From positions 1-64,000 of the forward strand of contig JANSYI010000006.1 of NCBI GenBank assembly GCA_024742475.1: 64,000 bases of DNA. Direction: 5' to 3'. This document shows, piece by piece, positions 31,420-40,447 of the stretch. Position 1 is the first letter of the stretch. Each line of letters opens with the position of its first letter. The translations under genes and the position numbers were made by a program. The notes beneath the pieces are model-generated. The model made no database searches. It had not been told where the DNA came from and was given only the letters and a program-made list of their open reading frames with translations. The stretch comes from a bacterium (lineage in GTDB: Bacteria > Myxococcota_A > Polyangia > Nannocystales > Nannocystaceae).

Positions 31420-32433
31420 TTGGTCGACCGCGCAGACGTGCCCACCTCCGTCGCGCCTCTTCCCGCCACCGCACGCTCTGCACACGCCCAGGAGGCGCCG
31501 CTCCCGGCTCGAGGCACCGCGAGCCCGCGCTGGGTCGGCGACTCCTCGGCCCTGCGAAGTGCCGTCGACACGCTCCGGAGGTTCGCGCGCAGTGACGCCG
31601 CCGTGCTGGTGCTCGGCGAATCCGGCACGGGCAAGGAGCTCGCCGCGGCCGAGCTGCACGCGCGCAGCGGACGGCGCGGAGGGTTCGTCGCGCTCAACTG
31701 CGGCGCGCTCTCGGAGTCGCTCGCGCCCAGCCAGCTCTTCGGGCACGCCCGAGGGGCCTTCACCGGCGCGGTGGGGCAGCACCGAGGTGCGTTCGCCCGA
31801 GCCCACCGAGGGACGCTGTTCCTCGACGAGATCGGCGAGCTTCCGGCGGCCAGCCAGGCGATGCTGCTGCGCGCCATCGAGACGCGACGCATCTGCCCGG
31901 TGGGCGCTGAGACCGAGGTCGAAGTCGACGCGCGGCTCGTATGCGCCACGCATCGAGACCTGGCGGCCATGGTCGGCGAGGGCCTGTTTCGCGCGGACCT
32001 CTACCACCGGCTCAGCGTGCTCCCCGTCCGCATGCCCGCGCTCCGGTCCCGGCCCGACGACATCGACGCCCTGCTGGACCACTTCGCGCGGGAACACGCC
32101 GCCGACGTGGGCCGGGAGATACGATTCACCGCCGCCGCGCGGGAGGCCGCCCGGGACGCGCCGTGGCCGGGCAACGTCCGCGAGCTTCGCAACGCCGTAC
32201 ACCGGGCCGCGTTTCTGTCCGAAGGTGCGCCGATCGAAGCCGCGCAGCTCCTCCCCCAACCGATGCGACACAGCGGTGAAACCCTCGCCATCCCCCGCGG
32301 TACCTACGCGCAGATGCGCCGCGTGCTGCTCGAGACCACGATCGAACGCGAGGGCAGCCAGCGCCGCGCGGCGGAGGTGCTGGACCTCCCTCGCAGCACG
32401 CTCGGCAACTGGCTGCGCGACGCCACCGGTTGA
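31420..32433 (+). CDS. Sigma-54-dependent activator without sensory domain
   Basis: A 337-residue bacterial enhancer-binding protein made of only an AAA+ domain and a DNA-binding tail. Walker A is LGESGTGKE near residue 68, the sigma-54 contact loop GAFTGA is intact (HARGAFTGAVGQ), Walker B is LFLDEIGEL, and sensor II lies in APWPGNVRELRNAV. The C-terminus (QRRAAEVLDLPRSTLGNWL) is a Fis-type helix-turn-helix. There is only about 40 residues before the AAA+ domain, so no receiver, GAF or FHA sensor is present. The frame opens after a TGA at 31411, leaving TTG 31420 or GTG 31438 as start. Confidence 0.88.
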   Translation: MVDRADVPTSVAPLPATARSAHAQEAPLPARGTASPRWVGDSSALRSAVDTLRRFARSDAAVLVLGESGTGKELAAAELHARSGRRGGFVALNCGALSESLAPSQLFGHARGAFTGAVGQHRGAFARAHRGTLFLDEIGELPAASQAMLLRAIETRRICPVGAETEVEVDARLVCATHRDLAAMVGEGLFRADLYHRLSVLPVRMPALRSRPDDIDALLDHFAREHAADVGREIRFTAAAREAARDAPWPGNVRELRNAVHRAAFLSEGAPIEAAQLLPQPMRHSGETLAIPRGTYAQMRRVLLETTIEREGSQRRAAEVLDLPRSTLGNWLRDATG

Positions 32434-32464
32434 GGCGCACCAGCGCCGGGTATGATGCGCCCGC

Positions 32465-33562
32465 GTGCACAAGAGTCGTGTCATCGCTGCCGCCCTCCTC
32501 GGCGCCCTGAGCTGCGAGCGTGGCGAGGCAGACCCTGCCCCCGCTCCACAGCCCCCGCCCAGCGCCCCGGTGCAGCCGCAGCAATGGGACGGTCGCCTGC
32601 ACGCACCCGCTGGGTTCACGCCGATGGACGCCTCGGGCACGGCGACGCTCGAGGCAGGCGCGCGACGAGGGACCGCGACGAACGTGCAGCTCGATGCGTG
32701 GGTCAGCGCGGGCGGCCCTGGCGAAGGACTGCTGGTCTCGATGGACGTGACGCACGCCGCAGGCGAGCGGGTCTACGGACACACGCTCGAGTCGTGGGTG
32801 GATCATCAGCTCCGAGGCGTGGAGGCTGCCCTCTCCGCGCTGCAGGCGAGCACCGCCCCGCACACGAACGACGAGGGCTCGTCCATCCGGATCGAGTACA
32901 GCGTGCCCCTCCCCTCCGGCGTCCCGCTTCGCGTCCGTACCCGCGCGTGGCTCGACGCGGACGGTCGACTCGTCGAGGCGCAGTGCCAGTGCGCGGGCAC
33001 CGGCTGCACCCAGCCGCCGTCGTGCCGTCTCCCCGACGCCCCCGGCAACGCGCTCGCCCCCGGCACGGTGCTCGGCGGCGAGGCGGCGCCCCAGACGTTG
33101 CGCACCGCTGCGGGCGACGGAAGCCTGCAGGCGCCGCCGACCCTGGCCGTCCTGCCCGCCGACGTCCTGGCCACGCTCTCGGCGAAGGGCGCGGACGCGG
33201 CCCCCGAGCGCTCCGAGCATCGTGTACAGGGCGTCCGCGGCGAGGATGGCAGTGGGGCGTTCCTCACCGAGGCGACATGGTGCGCCGACACCCCCGCCTG
33301 CAGCGCGAGCCAGCTCGCCGAGAACCGACGCAAGGCCGAGGTCGCCCAGCTGCGCCAAAGCGGAACCCTGCGCAGCGTGAAGACCCTCGCCGACGTGCAC
33401 GCGGCGACGCCGACGTACGGCTACGAGATCGACCAGCGGGACGGTTTTTGGACCCGCACGCTCTTTTGGAATCGCGGCGGCGAGGTCCGAGAGGTCACCT
33501 GCGCCTGCGCGGGGCTCTCGTGCGCCCTCGTGCAGCGCACCTGCGCGATCAACCCGACGTGA
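32465..33562 (+). CDS. Putative lipoprotein of unknown function
   Basis: A 365-residue protein starting at a GTG, with signal MHKSRVIAAALLGALSC and lipobox ALSC. The mature part has a Pro/Gln/Ala-rich start and two comparable Cys-containing segments: QCQCAGTGCTQPPSC near residue 180 and VTCACAGLSCALVQRTC at the end, each with the pattern C-x-C-A-G-x-x-C. This internal similarity suggests two related modules; no family is recognised. The 3' end overlaps the convergent aat gene by 14 bp. It starts 31 bp after the sigma-54 activator and may be its target or share its operon. Confidence 0.82.
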   Translation: MHKSRVIAAALLGALSCERGEADPAPAPQPPPSAPVQPQQWDGRLHAPAGFTPMDASGTATLEAGARRGTATNVQLDAWVSAGGPGEGLLVSMDVTHAAGERVYGHTLESWVDHQLRGVEAALSALQASTAPHTNDEGSSIRIEYSVPLPSGVPLRVRTRAWLDADGRLVEAQCQCAGTGCTQPPSCRLPDAPGNALAPGTVLGGEAAPQTLRTAAGDGSLQAPPTLAVLPADVLATLSAKGADAAPERSEHRVQGVRGEDGSGAFLTEATWCADTPACSASQLAENRRKAEVAQLRQSGTLRSVKTLADVHAATPTYGYEIDQRDGFWTRTLFWNRGGEVREVTCACAGLSCALVQRTCAINPT

Positions 33563-34253
33563 CGAGGTCGGGGTCGAACCTCCAGGGGCCGCGACGGTGG
33601 TGCTCGTCGGTCGCAACCTCCAACCGCCCGAGGAAGTCGCTGAGCGCGAACTCCCGCGCGCCGAAGCGAAGCAGATGGTCGGTCACCACCTGACAGTCGA
33701 TCAAGCGGAACGACCAGCGCTGAAGCTGCAACACCAGCGTGGCGAAGGCGATCTTCGACGCGTCGGTCGCGTGCGCGAACATGCTCTCGCCGAAGAAGGC
33801 GGTGCCCAGCGCGAGTCCATAGAGCCCCCCGACCAGCTGCGTGCCACGCCACGCCTCGACCGAGTGCGCGATGCCCAGGCGATGCAGCTCGATGTACGCC
33901 GCGCGCATGTCGGAGGTGATCCACGTCCCGCCCTGGTCGGGTCGCGGGGTCTTGGCGCAGCCGTCGATGACCTGCGAGAACGCGGTGTCGACCGAGATGC
34001 GGTAGGGCGCGCGACGCATCGCCTTGCGCAAGCTTCGACCGATGCGCAGCTCCTCGGGCAGCAGCAACAGCCGCGGGCGCGGACACCACCACAGGATCGG
34101 CCGCCCCTCGCTGTACCAGGGGAAGATGCCGTGTTGGTACGCCAAGACGAGCCGCTCGGGCGAGAGGTCACCGCCGACGGCGAGCAGCCCTTCGTCCTCG
34201 GCCTGCGAGGGGTCGGGGAAGACCAGCTCTTCGGTGAGTTGATAGACCGGCAC
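33549..34253 (-). CDS. aat: Leucyl/phenylalanyl-tRNA--protein transferase
   Basis: A 234-residue Aat, which adds Leu or Phe to N-terminal Arg or Lys of proteins to mark them for ClpS/ClpAP degradation. Diagnostic motifs: FPDPSQAEDEGLLAVGGDLS, LAYQHGIFPWY, ILWWCPRPRLLL, GGTWITSDMRAAYIELHRLG and AFFGESMFAHATDASKIAF, then LIDCQVVTDHL and FGARE. The GTG at 34253 gives MPVYQLTEELVFPDP, the usual N-terminus; longer frames run into the TPP riboswitch on the other strand and were rejected. Confidence 0.95.
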   Translation of the reverse strand: MPVYQLTEELVFPDPSQAEDEGLLAVGGDLSPERLVLAYQHGIFPWYSEGRPILWWCPRPRLLLLPEELRIGRSLRKAMRRAPYRISVDTAFSQVIDGCAKTPRPDQGGTWITSDMRAAYIELHRLGIAHSVEAWRGTQLVGGLYGLALGTAFFGESMFAHATDASKIAFATLVLQLQRWSFRLIDCQVVTDHLLRFGAREFALSDFLGRLEVATDEHHRRGPWRFDPDLVTSG

Positions 34254-34302
34254 GGGTTGGGTTGCACGCGGAGCGCGGAGCAACGATAGTACGCGGACAT
34301 CC

Positions 34303-36052
<1,750 letters not shown>

Positions 36053-36109
36053 CCGGCCCGTCGGGTGCAGCTGCGCTGACGCTCGGCGTCGGTTCTCTGA
36101 CCGTCCCAT

Positions 36110-36199
36110 GACGCTCGAGCGTCGACGCGCTGACCCTCCGCCCGAAACGGCCAGCTGGCCCGCCGCAAATCGGCGAAATTGCTCGCCGGCCCGTTTCGG
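36110..36199 (+). other. Structured intergenic segment with nested inverted repeats
   Basis: Between thiC and the small gene at 36241. A 14-bp palindrome (36110-36123, GACGCTCGAGCGTC) is followed by a 9-bp outer stem CCGAAACGG (36142-36150) with CCGTTTCGG (36191-36199), enclosing a 12-bp palindrome GGCCAGCTGGCC (36149-36160) and a hairpin CGCCG-caaat-CGGCG (36161-36175). Some stems are mutually exclusive. No T-run follows. Function unknown. Confidence 0.5.
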
Positions 36200-36240
36200 A
36201 TCCGAACTCGCATCATGGGTGACGCATCAGGACGCGCGCC

Positions 36241-36468
36241 ATGAACTCGATGCACGACCCCTACGCCTTCTTGCCTGGACTCACCGACCTCGAGACCCGC
36301 CTGTTCTCCGCCCCGGTCCCGACCGACGCGCACGTGGCGACGTACCTCGAGCAAGCGACCGTCCGGCGCCTCCCGGCCGCGAACGTGCACCCCTTCCTGC
36401 CCGACCCGCCGCGGGTCCGTGGAACGAGCGGGCTGGTGGTCGAGTCCGTGCTCCTCCGCGCGGCCTGA
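36241..36468 (+). CDS. Small conserved-looking protein of unknown function (75 residues)
   Basis: A 75-residue frame starting MNSMHDPYAFLPGLTDLETR, with AGGA about 10 bp upstream as ribosome binding site and strongly GC-biased third positions. It has no signal peptide or membrane segment. The composition is Pro- and hydrophobic-rich. It lies 39 bp before the lipoprotein gene at 36508 on the same strand. No family was recognised; that it is a real gene is judged from codon use and start context. Confidence 0.6.
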   Translation: MNSMHDPYAFLPGLTDLETRLFSAPVPTDAHVATYLEQATVRRLPAANVHPFLPDPPRVRGTSGLVVESVLLRAA

Positions 36469-36507
36469 TCGCCGCAACCAGGGCGACTCGCTCCCGTCAG
36501 GGAAGGC

Positions 36508-37227
36508 ATGCGTCGAGCGATCCTCGGATATCTATGCTGCCTCCTGCTCGCCTGTGACGACGACGCGCAGCCCCCGGCCGGCAGCACGTCGGACAGCTCG
36601 GGTGCGGCGCCCAGCGGGGGATCGACGACGGACTCGAACGGCAGCAGCGACTCCACAGGCGCAACGAGCGGCCCCTCGTCAACAGGCCAGACGAACGATG
36701 GGACCACCGGCGCGACCACCGACGCGACCACCGCCGCGACTGGGGTCGACGCCGAATCGACGGGTGAGGTCGGGGATGCATCGAGTGGGGGCGAGTCCAC
36801 AGGCGCGGTGCTGCCCCGTGGCCAGTGGGCCATGACCGAGATCACCTACACCCAAGGGGGCGCGAGCGAGACGCTCACGATGCAGGACCGGGCCTTCTGC
36901 GACGCGACGCTCGATGGCGGCGTCTTGCTGCTCCGCTACCAGCAGGCCCAGGGTTTCACGGTGTGGTCGCTCTACATCCCGATGGCCTCCGGCGTGGGCA
37001 GCCAGGCGCTCACCCAGGACTTCAGCGGCGCATACATGAACCTCAACGAGGTCAGCGACACCTGGATGGCGTACTTCGACCCCTCGATGGCGTTCGGCAC
37101 GCTGACGTTGACCGACGCCGAGATTCAAGACGGTGGGGTTGTGGCAGGGACGCTGACCGCCTCATTGACGTCGAACGATGGCACCACCGCGGAGTTCAGC
37201 TCGACGTTCTACGCGGAGATCCCCTAG
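36508..37227 (+). CDS. Ser/Thr/Gly-rich lipoprotein
   Basis: A 239-residue lipoprotein: MRRAILGYLCCLLLACDDD has lipobox LLAC followed by DDD, then a Ser/Thr/Gly/Ala linker to about residue 100. The folded part (GQWAMTEITYTQGGASETLT onward) is a beta-rich domain of about 135 residues without recognised family. The Asp residues after the Cys could affect membrane sorting, although the +2 rule is established for enterobacteria only. Its stop overlaps the convergent gene's stop through CTAG. Confidence 0.82.
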   Translation: MRRAILGYLCCLLLACDDDAQPPAGSTSDSSGAAPSGGSTTDSNGSSDSTGATSGPSSTGQTNDGTTGATTDATTAATGVDAESTGEVGDASSGGESTGAVLPRGQWAMTEITYTQGGASETLTMQDRAFCDATLDGGVLLLRYQQAQGFTVWSLYIPMASGVGSQALTQDFSGAYMNLNEVSDTWMAYFDPSMAFGTLTLTDAEIQDGGVVAGTLTASLTSNDGTTAEFSSTFYAEIP

Positions 37228-37655
37228 AAGCGCGCGCCGAGCTGCACGCCTGCGCCGCGCTGCAGCGGCAGAGGCCCGAGCACGGTGCGACGCTTTGCGG
37301 CCTTCTTGCGGCCCACGACGACGAGGGCGATGCCTGCGGCCATCAGCGCCGCGGCGGCCAGCCCAGCGCCGAGCGCCAGCCGGTTACCGAGCTCCCCGCG
37401 ATCGATGACCTCGCGGCGGCGCTCGAGATCTTCGCTCGACTGCAGCGAACGGACGCGAGCGTCGGCGTTGTTGCCCATGCCCAGACCGACGGCCATCGCG
37501 ACGTAGCCGCCCGCGCTCGCCATGATCAGCACGCTGCCCGCGATGGTCAGCGGACGCCCCTCGGCCTCACTCTCGACGGGCGTTGGCTCTGCGGCCCGCG
37601 CGTCCGAGGGGGTCGCGAGCGCCAGCGCGACGCCAAGGGCGACAGCGGCTCTCAT
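37224..37655 (-). CDS. Small exported/membrane protein of unknown function
   Basis: A 143-residue protein starting MRAAVALGVALALATPSDAR, a signal peptide that fixes the ATG at 37655. Two further hydrophobic segments follow (GSVLIMASAGGYVAMAVGL and LALGAGLAAAALMAAGIALV) separated by a charged loop (SSEDLERRREVIDRGELGN). The C-terminus is basic (GRKKAAKRRTV). Proteins with this layout are frequent in myxobacterial genomes near PEGA- or TPR-containing genes, without known role. Translation is coupled to the upstream FG-GAP lipoprotein by ATGA overlap. Confidence 0.7.
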   Translation of the reverse strand: MRAAVALGVALALATPSDARAAEPTPVESEAEGRPLTIAGSVLIMASAGGYVAMAVGLGMGNNADARVRSLQSSEDLERRREVIDRGELGNRLALGAGLAAAALMAAGIALVVVGRKKAAKRRTVLGPLPLQRGAGVQLGARF

Positions 37656-38836
37656 GGCGTCCCCTGCAGCACGGCGAACGAGGTGCCGTCGTACACGACG
37701 AGGTCGACGAAGCGGTCGACGCCGACACGCGAGGGCGAGACCCACCTCCAGGCACCGTCGTCGAGGACGATCGACGTGTCGAACGCGTCCCCGCGCCCGA
37801 TCGCCAGTCGTAGGTCGGACTGCGGGCCAAAGCCCAACAGGTCCGGCTGCCGGTCAGCGGTGGCGTCGAAGGCCAGCACCGCCGCCGAGTTGAGCGACAG
37901 CGCCGCCGAGGGACCCTCGACGAAGCCTCCTTGGCCATCCGAGAGCCAGACCTCGGCCGCGCCGCGGTCGAAGAGCACGACGACGTCGCCAAACGCGTCG
38001 CCGTTCCATGAGACGGACGCGACGTCGAGGATGTCCGAGTCGAGGATGTCGGTGGAGAACTGGTGGCCAGGCTGGGCCTCGAAGCCCTCGGTGGTCGCCG
38101 CGATGCCCACGATCCGTCGCCGGCCAACGACGGCGAGCACGTCCGGCGCACCGTCGGTGTCGACGGAGTCCACGGCGATGAGATGGGTGACGTCGTCGTC
38201 GAAGTCGACCGCCATCGTGGTGCCCTCGTCCTCGACCCGGGTCACGGTGCCCGCGCCCGCGGCGACGATGCCGAACTCGGGCCGCACGACCGCGAGCGTC
38301 AGGCCGCGCAGGGGCTCGAGGTCGAGTTCGGCACGAACGAGCTCGCCCATCGCGTCGACGCGCCACAGGTTGGCGCCGCCAGCCGCATCACGGGTGACCA
38401 GGTCGGTGACCCCATCGCCGTCGGCGTCGCCCGTCCATACGGCGGTGACGTCGAGCGTCCGCGATGGCGCGAGTTCGAAACCTTCGCCCATGGCCAGCGC
38501 CACGCCCAGGCCGGTGGAGTCGGCCCACACGATGTCGGCCACCCCGTCGGCGTTCAGGTCGATGCGCGCGAGCGAGGCCACGTCGGGCGCCTGTGCCACT
38601 GCAGCCTCCGCCTCGTCGAAGCACAGCTCGCCGGCCTGCGCGATGCCGTCGTCACACAGCCCACACACCGAGCGGCTGCAGGTCTGGTCTGCACCGCAGT
38701 CGTCATCGCGCTCACACGCGCCACCGAGCGTGCCCTCGCCGCCAAAACACGCGGCGACGGGCAACAGCAGCAGCAGCAGCAGCAGCAAGGATCCGCAGCG
38801 GCGCACGAGCGGAGTTGTAGCACCCTCGCGCTCCAT
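37652..38836 (-). CDS. FG-GAP/VCBS-repeat lipoprotein
   Basis: A 394-residue lipoprotein. Its signal contains a run of nine Leu encoded by a CTG tract and ends VAAC. A Cys-rich segment follows (CERDDDCGADQTC, CGLCDDG), of the kind seen in Dickkopf-like myxobacterial modules. Residues 95-390 form FG-GAP/VCBS-type repeats with the calcium-binding style DLNADGVADI, GDADGDGVTDL and a beta-propeller rhythm. Such propellers bind ligands or partner proteins at the cell surface. The start overlaps the stop of the MYG1-like gene by one base (TGATG). Confidence 0.85.
   Translation of the reverse strand: MEREGATTPLVRRCGSLLLLLLLLLPVAACFGGEGTLGGACERDDDCGADQTCSRSVCGLCDDGIAQAGELCFDEAEAAVAQAPDVASLARIDLNADGVADIVWADSTGLGVALAMGEGFELAPSRTLDVTAVWTGDADGDGVTDLVTRDAAGGANLWRVDAMGELVRAELDLEPLRGLTLAVVRPEFGIVAAGAGTVTRVEDEGTTMAVDFDDDVTHLIAVDSVDTDGAPDVLAVVGRRRIVGIAATTEGFEAQPGHQFSTDILDSDILDVASVSWNGDAFGDVVVLFDRGAAEVWLSDGQGGFVEGPSAALSLNSAAVLAFDATADRQPDLLGFGPQSDLRLAIGRGDAFDTSIVLDDGAWRWVSPSRVGVDRFVDLVVYDGTSFAVLQGTP
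38765..38785. repeat. CAG/CTG trinucleotide tract, 7 units
   Basis: Seven perfect CAG units (CTG on the coding strand) inside the lipoprotein signal peptide, giving a poly-Leu core. Changes in copy number stay in frame. Confidence 0.95.
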
Positions 38837-39696
38837 CAGCGCCACGCGGCCGCGACGAGCGCCTGCAGGCGAGCGGGGTCGGTCGCCGTCACCTTGCACA
38901 TGAAGCCGCTCTTGTGGGCGAAATGCACGTCAGGCTCCCCTTCGACCCGCGTGAAGTCGAGCCGGGGGTGGTCTTCGTACCGCGCAATGCCATACCCCTC
39001 GCCGCGGCGATCCGGATACACGATGGCGGCGACCACCTTCTCGAGACCCTCGGCGCGTACGAAGCTCTTCGCGGCGGCGCTGGGCTCGTCGGCGACGGGC
39101 TCGGTCCGGGGCAGGAACACCACCTCGATCGCGCCCTCGCCCGCGGGGACCTGCCAGCGCTGGCCGTGCGCGCGGACGAACGAGATACGCGATCGAACGG
39201 TGCCGAGGTAGTCGAGCAGGTCCTGCCCCACCATCTGCATGAACGCGTACAGCGGCTCTCCGGGATGATGCTCGGGCGCCCCCGCAAAGCGACGCAGCAG
39301 CGTCATGTCGATCGGAGAGTTGAGCTGAGAGATCGCCCGGCGAGGGACACCGAGCCACTTCGCCGTCTTGCCCGGACCGCGGCTGTCGAACCACTCGGCG
39401 GGCTCGAGCCAGTCGCAGAACAGCTTGGCGTCCTCGTAGAGCCCCAGGTGCTCGAGCAAGAGGCTCAGCGCGCAGGTGGGCGCGTGCTCGCGGTCGAAGT
39501 GGTGGTGATCGAAGTTCATCCGCGCAGGGTCGTGCGACCCGCCGATGTCGACGATCGCCACGCGTGCGTCGTCGAGCTCGGCCTCGGTCGGATCACGCCG
39601 AAAGACCGGGACGCCGTGCTGCGCGACCAGTACGCACACCGCCAGCAGGTCGTCTTTGTGGGCCCCGCCGGGGTGCGTCACGATGCGATCGAGCAT
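38836..39696 (-). CDS. MYG1/UPF0160-family DHH-like metal-dependent hydrolase
   Basis: A 286-residue protein of the MYG1 (UPF0160) family. The N-terminal motif THPGGAHKDDLLAVCVL corresponds to the THNGxFHxDExxA pattern, and VDIGGSHDPARMNFDHHHFD carries the DHH-like metal-binding cluster. Eukaryotic MYG1 is a 3'-5' RNA exonuclease; bacterial members are uncharacterised. The ATG at 39696 places the motif at residue 7. It lies 31 bp after rsmE on the same strand and overlaps the next gene by one base, so it sits in an operon with rsmE and lnt. Confidence 0.85.
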   Translation of the reverse strand: MLDRIVTHPGGAHKDDLLAVCVLVAQHGVPVFRRDPTEAELDDARVAIVDIGGSHDPARMNFDHHHFDREHAPTCALSLLLEHLGLYEDAKLFCDWLEPAEWFDSRGPGKTAKWLGVPRRAISQLNSPIDMTLLRRFAGAPEHHPGEPLYAFMQMVGQDLLDYLGTVRSRISFVRAHGQRWQVPAGEGAIEVVFLPRTEPVADEPSAAAKSFVRAEGLEKVVAAIVYPDRRGEGYGIARYEDHPRLDFTRVEGEPDVHFAHKSGFMCKVTATDPARLQALVAAAWR

Positions 39697-39727
39697 GGCG
39701 AGGGAATACACGGCTTCCCTCCGCCCG

Positions 39728-40447
39728 TCACGCGCGGTCACCCAAGCGCCCGAGCAACGCGACCGTCGCGGTCTCGACCCTCAGGACCCGCGACCCGAGC
39801 GACACGGGCTCGGCGCCCGCCTCGCAGAGCCGATCGACTTCGTAGGGGATGAAGCCCCCCTCGGGGCCGATGAGGACGACGACCCGGCCCTGCACGTCGG
39901 CGGGGCACGGCGGGTGAGCGCCGGGGTGGGCCACGAGCAGGCGGGCGCCCTCCGCCAGCGCCCCGAGGCGATCCTGCACGAAAGCCTTGAAGCCGCGCGC
40001 GCGCTCGACGAGCAGCGGCACGGTGTCGACGGCCTGCTCCAGCCCCAGGCGGATCTGCGCGTCGATTGCCTCGGGCTCCAGCGCTGGACTCATCCAGTAG
40101 CTCTTCTCGACTCGCTTGGTGTGCAGCAGCACCAGCCGCTCGACCCCAAGGGCGGTGAGATGTTGGAGCAGCCGCCGGAAGACGGGCGGCCTCGGCAGCG
40201 CGAGCACGACGGTGATCGGCCGCTTGGGCGCAGGCGCCCGATCGAAGCTGCAGTCTCGCAGGACGAGCGTCGTCTTCGTGCTCGACACGACCGTGGCCTC
40301 GCCGATCCGGCCGCCAACGAGCCCGACGCTCAGCGCGTCACCGGGCGCCTTGCGCAGCACCGACGCCACGTGTGCGGCACGACGCCCCTCGAGTGTGGCC
40401 TGCCCGTGGGCGTCGACCTCGGAGGGCTCGAGCAAGACGACGTTCAT
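39728..40447 (-). CDS. rsmE: 16S rRNA m3U1498 methyltransferase RsmE
   Basis: A 239-residue SPOUT methyltransferase methylating N3 of U1498 in 16S rRNA. The N-terminal PUA-like domain (HVASVLRKAPGDALSVGLVG) is followed by the knot domain: ITVVLALPRPPVFRRLLQHL, RLVLLHTKRVEKSYW, and the SAM-binding VVLIGPEGGFIPYEVD and SLGSRVLRVETATVALLG. These are diagnostic. The ATG at 40447 overlaps the stop of lnt in ATGA. Confidence 0.95.
   Translation of the reverse strand: MNVVLLEPSEVDAHGQATLEGRRAAHVASVLRKAPGDALSVGLVGGRIGEATVVSSTKTTLVLRDCSFDRAPAPKRPITVVLALPRPPVFRRLLQHLTALGVERLVLLHTKRVEKSYWMSPALEPEAIDAQIRLGLEQAVDTVPLLVERARGFKAFVQDRLGALAEGARLLVAHPGAHPPCPADVQGRVVVLIGPEGGFIPYEVDRLCEAGAEPVSLGSRVLRVETATVALLGRLGDRA

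Noticed and set aside
38765..38785. CAG tract considered as a phase-variation switch
   Set aside because: Unit of three bases cannot shift the reading frame; it only alters poly-Leu length in the signal peptide.
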